A DNA stretch of 64,000 nt from Psychrobacter immobilis. GTDB lineage: Bacteria; Pseudomonadota; Gammaproteobacteria; Pseudomonadales; Moraxellaceae. The notes beneath the pieces are model-generated. The model was given only the letters and a program-made list of their open reading frames with translations. It searched no databases and had not been told where the DNA came from. This document shows positions 17,882 to 26,828 of the stretch, one piece after another; position 1 is the stretch's first letter, and each line of letters begins with the position of its first letter. The position numbers and the translations under genes are program-made. Location: positions 2,790,001-2,854,000 of the forward strand of contig NZ_CAJGZV010000001.1 of NCBI RefSeq assembly GCF_904846065.1, given 5' to 3'.

Positions 17882-19060
17882 ATGATGGCAGGATTACTTA
17901 ACATCTCAGAGCCTAATGCCAGTAGCCCCACTGACACGTTCAATAATAAAAATAACAGCCACAGCGGCTTGAACAATGACTTTTTAAACAACTTAGCAAT
18001 GGATGCCAGCAAAGCCAGCCAACAAATGACCCGTAAGCATAGCCGCGAAGAAGTCGCCGAACTGTTTGATTTGCCTTTGATGGATTTGTTGTTGCAAGCG
18101 CAAACGATACATCGGGCGCACTTCACTGCCAATGAAGTACAAATCAGTACTTTGTTGTCGATCAAAACAGGTAACTGCCCCGAAGATTGTGGCTATTGCT
18201 CACAGTCAGGTCACCACCGCGATACCACCAAACTACAAGCAGAGAAGCGCATAGAAGTCGATAAAGTCATTGCTGCGGCCAAACGTGCCAAAGCCAGTGG
18301 CTCGTCACGCTTTTGTATGGGTGCAGCATGGAAACATCCAAGCGCCAAAGACATGCCTTATGTGGTTGAGCTGATCAAAGGAGTCAAGGCCTTGGGACTT
18401 GAAACCTGTATGACCCTTGGTATGCTAGATACCAATCAAGCGACGCAACTGGCGGATGCTGGACTCGATTATTACAATCATAACCTAGATACCTCGCGTC
18501 GTTATTATGAGCAAGTCGTCAGCACGCGAAGCTATGACGAGCGCTTAGATACCATAGACAACGTGCGTAACTCCGGCATCAATGTTTGTAGTGGCAATAT
18601 CGTCGGTATGGGTGAAAGCCGTGACGACCGTATCGATTGGGTACATGAGCTGCTAAAAATGCCCAAAGCGCCAGAGTCAATTCCGGTCAACTTGCTTGTG
18701 CCCATTAAAGGCACACCAATTGGCGACAAAGTATTGGAAGAAGGTCAACTGTCAGTGATTGAGTGGATTCGTACTATTGCCGTAGCACGTATTTGCTGCC
18801 CGACCAGCTATGTGCGTTTGTCTGCTGGCCGCGAAAGCTTGTCCGACTCTGAACAAGCCTTGGCCTTTATGGCAGGTGCCAACTCATTCTTTTATGGCGA
18901 TAAACTGCTGACTACTGGCAATGCAAGCCAATCAGGCGATGACAGACTCATGCGTGAGCTTGGTCTAACAAAGCAATTTGCCGCGCCAAGAGCACCCAAA
19001 GTATTGCCTGTGATGGATGCGATGAGTGGTCATCAATCGCAAGTGGTGATGGCAGAGTAG
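17882..19060 (+). CDS. bioB: Biotin synthase
   Basis: 392 residues. A radical-SAM enzyme that inserts sulfur into dethiobiotin, the last step of biotin synthesis. The SAM cluster motif CPEDCGYC has cysteines at 99, 103 and 106. Other family marks are [39 protein letters not shown], and [12 protein letters not shown]. The ~50-residue N-terminal extension, rich in N and S, is longer than in E. coli BioB and looks disordered. AAGGA precedes ATG 17882. No other bio genes are adjacent, so the pathway genes are scattered. Confidence 0.97.
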   Translation: MMAGLLNISEPNASSPTDTFNNKNNSHSGLNNDFLNNLAMDASKASQQMTRKHSREEVAELFDLPLMDLLLQAQTIHRAHFTANEVQISTLLSIKTGNCPEDCGYCSQSGHHRDTTKLQAEKRIEVDKVIAAAKRAKASGSSRFCMGAAWKHPSAKDMPYVVELIKGVKALGLETCMTLGMLDTNQATQLADAGLDYYNHNLDTSRRYYEQVVSTRSYDERLDTIDNVRNSGINVCSGNIVGMGESRDDRIDWVHELLKMPKAPESIPVNLLVPIKGTPIGDKVLEEGQLSVIEWIRTIAVARICCPTSYVRLSAGRESLSDSEQALAFMAGANSFFYGDKLLTTGNASQSGDDRLMRELGLTKQFAAPRAPKVLPVMDAMSGHQSQVVMAE

Positions 19061-19149
19061 CGTTTTTTATCGCTACCATTATTGGATAATCTGCGCTAAG
19101 CTTGCCGACATTATTGATAATAAAATATTAAATCGTAAGAGAGAATGTG

Positions 19150-19584
19150 ATGGCAGATTATTTCAATTGGATTAAAGCGGCACATATTATATCGATGGTC
19201 TGCTGGTTTGCGGCGATATTTTATTTGCCACGCTTATTTGTCTATCATGCGATGAGTGACGACAGCATCAGCCACGAACGCTTTGCTATTATGGAGCGCA
19301 AGCTATATCGCGGTATTATGACGCCATCGATGATAGCCACATGGGTCTTCGGTCTATGGATGTTGGGGCTAGGCTGGGAGGTATATAAAACCCAAGGCTG
19401 GTTACACGTCAAGCTCTTATTAGTGGTGCTACTCTCTGGCTATCACGGTGCTTGTGGATTTTATCGTAAAAAGCTAATGGATAATCCGCATTATAAGACG
19501 CATAAATTTTGGCGCTGGTTTAACGAAGTACCAGTGTTTGCATTAGTCATTATCGTCATCTTGGTAGTAGTAAAGCCCTTCTAA
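19150..19584 (+). CDS. hemJ: Protoporphyrinogen IX oxidase HemJ
   Basis: 144 residues, four to five membrane helices. It oxidises protoporphyrinogen IX to protoporphyrin IX in haem synthesis, at the inner membrane. Family marks are IKAAHIISMVCWFAAIFYLP with the conserved His, LPRLFVYHA, and WLHVKLLLVVLLSGYHG with two further conserved histidines, then KFWRWFNEVPVFAL. ATG 19150 is preferred over GTG 19147 immediately before it; the purine stretch AAGAGAGA precedes both. A strong terminator follows at 19637. Confidence 0.93.
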   Translation: MADYFNWIKAAHIISMVCWFAAIFYLPRLFVYHAMSDDSISHERFAIMERKLYRGIMTPSMIATWVFGLWMLGLGWEVYKTQGWLHVKLLLVVLLSGYHGACGFYRKKLMDNPHYKTHKFWRWFNEVPVFALVIIVILVVVKPF

Positions 19585-19636
19585 AATTCAGTAAACAGGC
19601 TAGTAACTGATTTTTAGATCTGAACACCTCTAAACT

Positions 19637-19677
19637 AAAAGCGTCCGTTACTTATTAAAGTAACGGACGCTTTTTTT
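19637..19677 (+). terminator. Strong terminator after hemJ
   Basis: Perfect stem of 16 bp, GCGTCCGTTACTT pairing with AAGTAACGGACGC inside A and T runs. It is symmetric enough to serve both hemJ and the convergent gene at 19700. Confidence 0.9.
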
Positions 19678-19699
19678 AGGACATCATAAATATGACACC

Positions 19700-20446
19700 T
19701 TAAACACTAGGGCGCATGATTTGATAGACATTACTCAAATCATAAACACGGTAACGCGCAGGTTCGCGGCGGTTTTCGCCCGCATAGCTGAGGATCAGTG
19801 CTTGCTTTGCGCGCTCATCAACCCAGCCGACAAACAGTCCACTATGCTCGACGCCATTATAGCCATGATTGATATAATAGAGCCAATCCCCAACTTCAAT
19901 TTCGCCACTATTGGCATACGGACCTTGACCATAAGTACCTTTATGAATGGTATCGCGTGTCACCCCGGCGCGTTTAAACACGGCATTGAGATAGTCCCAG
20001 CAGCCACCTTGAATGATCGCACGCTCGTTCAGCGCCATCTTGCGGGCGGTGCTAACCACTTCACGTGCGGCCAAACTACTCTGCCTCTCCGCATTGCTCA
20101 GTAACGGTAAATACTCGCTATCGACATTATCATAATTACCCGATAAAAAAGCGGGCATCACTGCTGGTGCTTGACGCGCTACTTCAGGATAACGATAGGA
20201 TGTCTGAACCACTGGTGGAGTACTGGCAGAATTTGAGAGATAAGTTCCTGCACGTTGAATGGTAGAACGAGTACTGACTTTGGCAGAGGGCACGGAAGAG
20301 TATGAAGGTGAAGCATAATCAGACTGGACGGACTTTTGGGCAATGAGTGCGCTCATACTATCTGCCTGAGCTTGACTGACGACGCCAAAAGTTAATAAAA
20401 ATAAGCTACACGACGCTGAAACCAACGATATGGGCAAACACGACAT
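19700..20446 (-). CDS. Secreted protein with NlpC/P60-like C-terminal domain
   Basis: 248 residues. N-terminal signal peptide (hydrophobic core SASCSLFLLTFGVV, cleavage likely after QAQA). A Ser/Thr/Pro-rich stretch of ~90 residues follows. The C-terminal ~130 residues have the order expected of a papain-like NlpC/P60 peptidase or amidase: GGCWDYLNAVFKRAG (possible catalytic Cys), VGDWLYYINHGYNGVEHSGL (possible catalytic His) and a final strand FVGWVD. Likely a periplasmic cell-wall hydrolase. The domain assignment is by pattern only, so a CHAP-like or inactive relative is possible. Confidence 0.6.
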   Translation of the reverse strand: MSCLPISLVSASCSLFLLTFGVVSQAQADSMSALIAQKSVQSDYASPSYSSVPSAKVSTRSTIQRAGTYLSNSASTPPVVQTSYRYPEVARQAPAVMPAFLSGNYDNVDSEYLPLLSNAERQSSLAAREVVSTARKMALNERAIIQGGCWDYLNAVFKRAGVTRDTIHKGTYGQGPYANSGEIEVGDWLYYINHGYNGVEHSGLFVGWVDERAKQALILSYAGENRREPARYRVYDLSNVYQIMRPSV

Positions 20447-20658
20447 GGGCTAACTCCTTGCCAATAAAATATAAATCATCGCATAAATGACAATCGAACA
20501 TTGCAGGCTTACTTATAAACTATTTCGCTAGGCGTCTGCAAGCTTTGTGAATACATTCTCAAACCCAAATGCATTATAAGAAAACCTTAAGACCGCCTTA
20601 CCATTTAAATTTAGTTGAGTTATTATTCATCCAAACGATAAAAAACTTAGGAAATAGC

Positions 20659-22794
20659 GTGTTATCGATTAAAAAACTGATTATTGTTTGTATTTTTATA
20701 CCCACTTCTATGGTTTATGCCAATGAAGAGTGCGTCAAACCGTCAGTGAATGGTGCTACCTACGTAGGCTGTTTACGCGAAGATAAATTAACGGTGGCAA
20801 CGCTTGATAACACCTTATGGGCTTTAGTCAATGAAAATGGGGTGCTGTTAACAGATTATACGTTCGACAACTTTATTGATATTAATGACACGCTATTAGG
20901 GGTGGCTAGTGGCAGTAAAAAAGGTATCATCAACAAACAAGGAAAACAGATTTTACCGACCGTTTATGATGGCATTACGCTCTATGACAATCACTACTTT
21001 CGTCTAAATCAAGACGGAAAGTATGGAGTGGCTGATCCTCTTGGAAACATCGTATTGCCCTTGGAGTATGATTGGGTTGACAGTCTAGATAATGACCACA
21101 ATCACAATCGAGCCTTGATTTCAAAACAGGAGAAAAAAGGGTTAATTGACGAAAAAGGTCATATTGTCTTACCTGCAAAATACGACCGCTTATTTTGTTG
21201 TAGAGAGCCTTATTACGGCAAAGTTGCTATAGGTAACCGATATGGTCTAACCAACGAACTAGGAAATCTACTGAGCCCAATTGAGTATCAAGAGATTAAA
21301 ACTTTTTCGCATCGTCCTATGATGCTAAAAGCAAAGAAGGAGGACAAATGGGGGCTCCTAGATTTAAAAGGCAATATTCTACATCCCTTTGAGTTTGACC
21401 AACTACCTAGCTTCTATCCCGATGAGGTTGGAATAGAAACATTCAAAAAAGATGGCAAGGTTGGCTTTATTAATAACGAAGGTAAGATTGTATCGTCAGC
21501 CAACTACGATAACATCTCCGTTTTTGACGATAAAAAATACGAATTAAAAAACGACAATCTTTACGGCCTTGCCAACTCCGCGGGTCAACTTATCGCTCCA
21601 GTTGAATACGCTGATATTAGTACCGTCGATGAACAAGATTTGAGAGTGGTTGAAAAAAACAAAAAATACGGTCTCATTAATGGTGCTGGCGAAATCATTT
21701 TAGCAGTAGAATACGATAAATTGGGATATCCAGATGATGAATCAGGTGTTCGAACGATCAGGAAAGAGGACAAGTACGGGCTTATCGATCGTCACGGCAG
21801 CATCCTGATACCCCCTGAATATGATATGCTAATTTGCTGTTATGCAAATGGCTATGGCTCTATCGCAAAAGGCCATAATCAAGGAGTCATTGATTCGTCT
21901 GGGAAGATATATTTGTCTGATGACTATGATTATGAAGGCGTCTCACTCAATGGGCTATTTTTAGTGGCACGTGATGGTCTACAAGGTTTGGCTAATAAAG
22001 AAGAACAGCGCATGACTCCTATCGCATATGAAGATATATCTCCATTTAGTGATGGCCTATCAGCAGTTCAAAAAGACGGCAAATGGGGATATATAAATAC
22101 TGCTGGAACGCTGGTCATTAAAAACATTTATAAGCGTGCACAAGCATTTCATGACGGTATTGCGGTTGTCAAAATAGACAATAAAAACTGGTTTATTGAT
22201 AAACAAGGTCGTAAGGTTTTACCGCTACCCTTTGACAGGATTACTTATAATAATCCCAACCGCTACAGGGTCAGTAAAAACAGTAAGACTGGTATGATAG
22301 ATGTGAAAGGCAACGTGCTTATACCGCCCATGTACAATAGACTGATGCAAATTGGGGCGCAGACCTACTTTGCGGCAAAACCAAACGCATGGGGTATGAT
22401 AAGTTCCACCAATAAGACCATAGTGCCTATCAAATACCATGATATAAAAGAGTTTAGTATATTTGATAGTGCAACGACAGATAGTATGACGACCACAATG
22501 GTAGGGTTTTCTGACCCAGGAGACTGGCGCCTATATGATGCTCAAGGCAAGCGCCTTCATCCTGATAAGCGGTTCTCTAAAATCACAGCATTAAATAATG
22601 ACAGCATTGTCGTTCAGTCAGAAGAAAAATGGGGATTAATTGACGCTAAAGGAGAAATCATCATTCCTATAGACTTTGAAGACGAGCCGCTCGATTACGG
22701 CTATAAGGATGAATTACACTTTGTAAGCGATAAGCAAACATTCATTTTCAACAAAAAAACGAAAGAATCTATTCTTATAGAGAAGCTACCTTAA
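20659..22794 (+). CDS. Exported WG-repeat protein
   Basis: 711 residues built almost entirely from about 17 WG-type repeats of 35-45 residues, each like KYGLIDRHGSILIPPEYD (K-W/Y-G-x-I-D-x-x-G-x-x-(I/V)-x-P-x-x-Y-D). I chose GTG 20659: AGGA lies six bases upstream and translation begins with a signal peptide (LSIKKLIIVCIFIPTSMVYA). An upstream in-frame ATG at 20569 would bury that signal. WG repeats form beta structures of unknown role, often on the envelope. Two repeats share an unusual CC motif (LFCCREPYYG, LICCYANGYG) about 220 residues apart, pointing to block duplication. Confidence 0.85.
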   Translation: MLSIKKLIIVCIFIPTSMVYANEECVKPSVNGATYVGCLREDKLTVATLDNTLWALVNENGVLLTDYTFDNFIDINDTLLGVASGSKKGIINKQGKQILPTVYDGITLYDNHYFRLNQDGKYGVADPLGNIVLPLEYDWVDSLDNDHNHNRALISKQEKKGLIDEKGHIVLPAKYDRLFCCREPYYGKVAIGNRYGLTNELGNLLSPIEYQEIKTFSHRPMMLKAKKEDKWGLLDLKGNILHPFEFDQLPSFYPDEVGIETFKKDGKVGFINNEGKIVSSANYDNISVFDDKKYELKNDNLYGLANSAGQLIAPVEYADISTVDEQDLRVVEKNKKYGLINGAGEIILAVEYDKLGYPDDESGVRTIRKEDKYGLIDRHGSILIPPEYDMLICCYANGYGSIAKGHNQGVIDSSGKIYLSDDYDYEGVSLNGLFLVARDGLQGLANKEEQRMTPIAYEDISPFSDGLSAVQKDGKWGYINTAGTLVIKNIYKRAQAFHDGIAVVKIDNKNWFIDKQGRKVLPLPFDRITYNNPNRYRVSKNSKTGMIDVKGNVLIPPMYNRLMQIGAQTYFAAKPNAWGMISSTNKTIVPIKYHDIKEFSIFDSATTDSMTTTMVGFSDPGDWRLYDAQGKRLHPDKRFSKITALNNDSIVVQSEEKWGLIDAKGEIIIPIDFEDEPLDYGYKDELHFVSDKQTFIFNKKTKESILIEKLP

Positions 22795-22914
22795 TAAATT
22801 AAAGCCACAAAATAAAGTAACTCGCTGAGTATTTCAGATATTCGGTGAGGTTCAAGTGATTGCGTTACGTCATTACATATTATGATGTCTAAATACCATG
22901 CTAGATTTTTAATG

Positions 22915-23412
22915 CTAGGGCGTATTATCACCCATCTTGATATTCACATGGCGCTTGCCCAATGCTTGACCTTGCAAAATAGCTTTGGCAGCGGTTGCCT
23001 CTTGGATACTATCAAAGCCGCTAATATGGTATTTGCGTATATCATCACAATCAACAATCTGTAATTGCTCACCAATAAGCATGACTTTATCACCGTCGGT
23101 CAACTGAATATGCTGACGCTTACCTTGATTGTCATGCACCAGCTCACCCGCATGCAGCCACAAGATGCCGCTGCTGATGACACCAGCCATGGCTTTTTTC
23201 TGTTGTTGGCGTTTTCGATTAAAGATAAAGCTACCAATAATCAGTAGCGCCAATGCCCCTATAGCCAGGCGCTCAGGCAGCAGACTCATTGCCAAAGCAA
23301 CCGCCACTGCTCCTATTAATAATGCTGAGCCAAACCAAAACATGCCATCTTCAGTCGTTTTGGGCTGATCTTGTAGCGTGATTTTGGCACCATCGTCTGT
23401 CAGCTTGAGCAT
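22915..23412 (-). CDS. Two-helix membrane protein of unknown function
   Basis: 165 residues. A short cytoplasmic start, then helices at ~27-45 and ~48-64, a basic loop (NRKRQQQKKA), and a ~95-residue soluble C-terminal part with alternating hydrophobic residues (HIQLTDGDKVMLIGEQLQIV). No family recognised. It lies 77 bp from rph on the same strand, downstream of it, and may be cotranscribed. An AGGTAG precedes ATG 23412. Confidence 0.6.
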   Translation of the reverse strand: MLKLTDDGAKITLQDQPKTTEDGMFWFGSALLIGAVAVALAMSLLPERLAIGALALLIIGSFIFNRKRQQQKKAMAGVISSGILWLHAGELVHDNQGKRQHIQLTDGDKVMLIGEQLQIVDCDDIRKYHISGFDSIQEATAAKAILQGQALGKRHVNIKMGDNTP

Positions 23413-23489
23413 GCATGACTACCTGTTACAGAGTAATAAGAAAGTAAGAATTTAATGAAAATACGATGAGCAAGTAGTCATCAATAGGA

Positions 23490-24206
23490 CTACCAACCCA
23501 AGGCTGTTTTTTGCATGGCAATCAACTCAGCGATGCCTTTTTCGGCAAGAATCAGCATATCGTCGGCTTGAGCGCGGGTAAATGGCTTTTCTTCCGCTGT
23601 TCCTTGTAGCTCAATAAATTCGCCTTTTTGGGTCATAACCACATTCAAATCGGTATCACAGCTGGCATCTTCTTCGTAGTTTAGATCTAGATACGCTTTG
23701 CCGTCTTTCATACCAACAGAGACCGCAGCGACCAAACCAATCAGTGGATCTGCCTTGAGTTTTTTGCTTTTTTGGATACTCTCTAATGCATCGATAAGCG
23801 CAATAGCAGCCCCTGTCACACTAGCAGTACGAGTACCGCCATCGGCTTGCAAAACATCACAATCAAGATAAATGGTATTTTCACCCAGCTTACTCAAGTC
23901 AATCATCGCTCGTAAGCTACGACCAATCAAACGCTGGATTTCTTGGGTACGACCTGATTGTTTACCACGTGCCGCTTCACGTTGGTTACGAGTATTCGTC
24001 GCGCGTGGCAGCATGCCATACTCAGCAGTGATCCAGCCTTTGCCTTTACCTTTGAGCCAACGCGGAACGCCAGATTCAACACTAGCGGTACACAATACTT
24101 TGGTATCACCAAAGCTGACTAACACTGACCCTTCGGCATGCTTAGTATAATGGCGCTCAAAGCTGATCGAGCGAAGTTGGTCAAGCTCACGATTGTCAAT
24201 ACGCAT
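23490..24206 (-). CDS. rph: Ribonuclease PH
   Basis: 238 residues, full length. A phosphorolytic 3' exonuclease that trims tRNA precursors. Recognised by [39 protein letters not shown], the RNA-binding [20 protein letters not shown], the phosphate-site neighbourhood [20 protein letters not shown], and [24 protein letters not shown] precedes ATG 24206. All key arginines and the catalytic Asp pair are present, so it is not the truncated form known from E. coli K-12. Confidence 0.97.
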   Translation of the reverse strand: MRIDNRELDQLRSISFERHYTKHAEGSVLVSFGDTKVLCTASVESGVPRWLKGKGKGWITAEYGMLPRATNTRNQREAARGKQSGRTQEIQRLIGRSLRAMIDLSKLGENTIYLDCDVLQADGGTRTASVTGAAIALIDALESIQKSKKLKADPLIGLVAAVSVGMKDGKAYLDLNYEEDASCDTDLNVVMTQKGEFIELQGTAEEKPFTRAQADDMLILAEKGIAELIAMQKTALGW

Positions 24207-24364
24207 AAAAATCCCTAGTACAATGTTTTAAAGGCTGTGTCATAAAATGAGGTGTCTGTCATTATGTGGCTAACCGTCATTTATCTAGCAAACTGTTAAT
24301 AAGCTAAAATAAATAATGATTGGATGCCATAGCAGACGTAAATATTGAGATATCCTAACGTGGC

Positions 24365-24405
24365 AGCGGCGCAATAGCAAGATTCGTTCTAGCTATTGCG
24401 CCGCT
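24365..24405. repeat. Perfect 14-bp inverted repeat between rph and fadD
   Basis: AGCGGCGCAATAGC (24365-24378) and GCTATTGCGCCGCT (24392-24405) with a 13-base spacer. It has no flanking T-run on either strand. It lies downstream of the fadD at 24448 and may end its transcript in a Rho-assisted way, or be a dispersed palindrome. Confidence 0.65.
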
Positions 24406-24447
24406 ACTTGAGCCAGTAATTGGCTTAACAAAGAAATAGCACCAACT

Positions 24448-26220
24448 TTATTCTAACCCTTCCATCTTACGCAATTCTTTACGCAGGATTTTACCCACGT
24501 TTGATTTTGGTAATTCATCGACGAACTGTATGTGACGCGGACGCTTGTAGCCAGTCAGTTGCTTTTTGCCAAAATCAAGCAACTCTTGCTCAGTCACATC
24601 ACCTTTTTTGACCACAAACAACTTTGGTTCTTCACCGCGGTCATCGTTTGGAATACCGATAGCGCCGCATTCTACCACAGCTGGATGCTCGCTCATGGCT
24701 TCTTCAATTTCGTTAGGATAAACGTTAAAACCAGAGACCAAAATCATGTCTTTTTTGCGATCGACGATTTTGATAAAGCCTTTTTCGTCCATGATGCCGA
24801 TATCGCCAGTTTTTAGAAAGCCATTGGCAGTAAACGTTTCAGCTGTTTCCTCTGGACGATTTTGATAACCTATCATTACCTGCGGACCTTTGACACAAAT
24901 CTCGCCGCGATCACCCAATGCGACTTCATTTTCATCATCATCGATCAGTATTATATCGGTGCTAGAGGCAGGAATACCAATTTTACCCGTGAACTCAGCA
25001 ATGGTCATCGGGTTAAAAGCAGCCACTGGTGAGGTTTCTGACAAACCATAACCTTCCACGATAGGCAGACCAGTGATTTTATGCCACTCTTTTGCCACGC
25101 TTGGCAAGACAGACATACCGCCACCGATAGACGCTTTTAGGTTAGAGAAATCTAAGTCTGCAAAGCCGTCTTTGTGTACTAGACCGTTAAACAAAGTATT
25201 CACCGCAGGGATAAAGGCGGGCTTGTATTTGGCCATGTCTTTAATTAGACCATCAAGATCACGAGGGTTTGGGATAAGCAAGCCTGCATAACCTCGGTAC
25301 ATGCCATACATGCCGCAGACCATAAATGAGAATACATGATATAGCGGTAGTGCCGTCAGGATGACATCATTGGCATCAACATCATCATCAAATGCACTGT
25401 CCATCAATGCACTAATCTGTAGCATATTGGCAACTAAGTTACCGTGCGACAGCATTGCACCTTTGGCAACCCCTGTCGTACCGCCCGTATATTGCAATAA
25501 TGCCACGTCGCTTAAATTCAAATCAGGGCGTTTATATTTGCTGGCTGATACTGCATTTAAAGCGTGCTTAAAACTCACGCTGTTTGGCAGGCTATAAGCC
25601 GGAATCATTTTTTTGACATGGCGCGCAACGAGGTTAACGACGGCTCCTTTCACTGTTCCTAGCATATCGCCAATCTTACAAACGATGACGTGCTCAACCT
25701 GACCTTTGTCTTCCGCCTCTTGATAAGTGTTCGCAAAGTTCTCTACGATAAACAGGGCTTTGGTGCCACTATCATGCAGCTGATGCGATAACTCTCGGCT
25801 GGTATATAAAGGGTTAACGTTGACCAACACCATACCTGCACGGATGATTCCCAAAGCAACCACTGGATATTGCAGGAGGTTGGGCATCATCACCCCAATT
25901 TTATCACCTGTTACCAAGCCTAATGATTGTAAGTAACTGGCAATTTGGCGACTGTATAAATCCAATTCCTTAAAGCTGATCGATGCACCCATACAAATAT
26001 AGGCCGTTTTTTTCCCATAACGGCTAAAGTTACGCTCAAACACATCAAGTAAAGAGGTATTGTCATCAGGCATATCGATAGTCGCATCAATGCCATAACG
26101 CTCATAAGTTTTCAACCAGGGGCTGTCACTATCTATCGTCGGCATAGTAGGAAATACGCTGTCTTTATTATTCATTGCAGCATTATCGTTTGTGGTCTCT
26201 TTATTGATACTGTCGGTCAT
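24448..26220 (-). CDS. fadD: Long-chain fatty acid-CoA ligase (first of two)
   Basis: 590 residues. It activates fatty acids with ATP and CoA for beta-oxidation or membrane recycling, at the inner face of the membrane. Adenylate-forming motifs are seen: P-loop YTGGTTGVAKGAMLSH, VEGYGLSETSP, KTGDIG, DRKKDMILVSGFNVYPNEIE, and the catalytic Lys in PKSNVGKILRKELR. A 30-residue N/D/S-rich start precedes the conserved WLKTYERYGI. AGGGA lies before ATG 26220. A paralogue lies 608 bp upstream on the same strand, like the fadD1/fadD2 pair of pseudomonads. Confidence 0.93.
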   Translation of the reverse strand: MTDSINKETTNDNAAMNNKDSVFPTMPTIDSDSPWLKTYERYGIDATIDMPDDNTSLLDVFERNFSRYGKKTAYICMGASISFKELDLYSRQIASYLQSLGLVTGDKIGVMMPNLLQYPVVALGIIRAGMVLVNVNPLYTSRELSHQLHDSGTKALFIVENFANTYQEAEDKGQVEHVIVCKIGDMLGTVKGAVVNLVARHVKKMIPAYSLPNSVSFKHALNAVSASKYKRPDLNLSDVALLQYTGGTTGVAKGAMLSHGNLVANMLQISALMDSAFDDDVDANDVILTALPLYHVFSFMVCGMYGMYRGYAGLLIPNPRDLDGLIKDMAKYKPAFIPAVNTLFNGLVHKDGFADLDFSNLKASIGGGMSVLPSVAKEWHKITGLPIVEGYGLSETSPVAAFNPMTIAEFTGKIGIPASSTDIILIDDDENEVALGDRGEICVKGPQVMIGYQNRPEETAETFTANGFLKTGDIGIMDEKGFIKIVDRKKDMILVSGFNVYPNEIEEAMSEHPAVVECGAIGIPNDDRGEEPKLFVVKKGDVTEQELLDFGKKQLTGYKRPRHIQFVDELPKSNVGKILRKELRKMEGLE

Positions 26221-26828
26221 AATTTTCCCTAAATGTTACCGTTAAAAACGTAGAATAATCTAATGAAAACACCATTATTTTTTGTGATTGTTCAGTGACA
26301 GCAGAAGCTTGTGAATAAAAAATGTGGTAACAAAAAAGGTTTGTCATTCACAAGCTTTGTCAATCAAAGCGCAACGTTAAGTCCTTGATAAATAGCACAA
26401 TAACTCGGCATTGCCGAATTAAAAACCACATTATTCCTGATAGTTTTATCAGAGATATAGCGCAAAACTAACGTCATCTCGTCGATAAATAGACAAATAT
26501 GTCGGTAAGCACTATAGCAGTTTTGCTAAAAATTCTCTATCTCTACCTGACTGGGTCATAGGGACAAAAAAAGCAATAAATACAAAAAATGATAAGGCAG
26601 CATACCAGCAACCTTACCATTTTTGGATCACGACACCCAGTATCACAACCACCACTATCACGACAACTTAGCATCCTGATAGTTTCTTGCAGATTTAATT
26701 CGTAGCGTTAGTTGGTAGCTTTAGTTTTTATCATTAGTATCGTGGTGACTTATCATGATGACGTTACGAGTGCCTAACAAACAGTAGCAGACACTCATAA
26801 AAATACTCTGGCGCTGAAAGCTAGCTGA
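26221..26828. other. 608-bp intergenic region between the two fadD genes
   Basis: This is long for two same-strand paralogues. It contains a perfect 12-bp inverted repeat (AAGCTTGTGAAT at 26305-26316, ATTCACAAGCTT at 26346-26357) about 90-135 bp upstream of the downstream fadD, which may be an operator or attenuator-like hairpin. No ORF with a ribosome site was found. The size suggests each fadD has its own promoter. Confidence 0.5.
26305..26357. promoter_or_regulatory. 12-bp inverted repeat upstream of fadD
   Basis: Arms AAGCTTGTGAAT and ATTCACAAGCTT separated by 29 bases. The position in the leader of the 24448-26220 fadD fits a regulatory site. It does not look like the known PsrA or FadR operator consensus, so the regulator is unknown. 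Confidence 0.4.

Noticed and set aside
24365-24405. Classical Rho-independent terminator for fadD
   Set aside because: The stem is perfect but neither side has a T-run, so it is recorded only as an inverted repeat.
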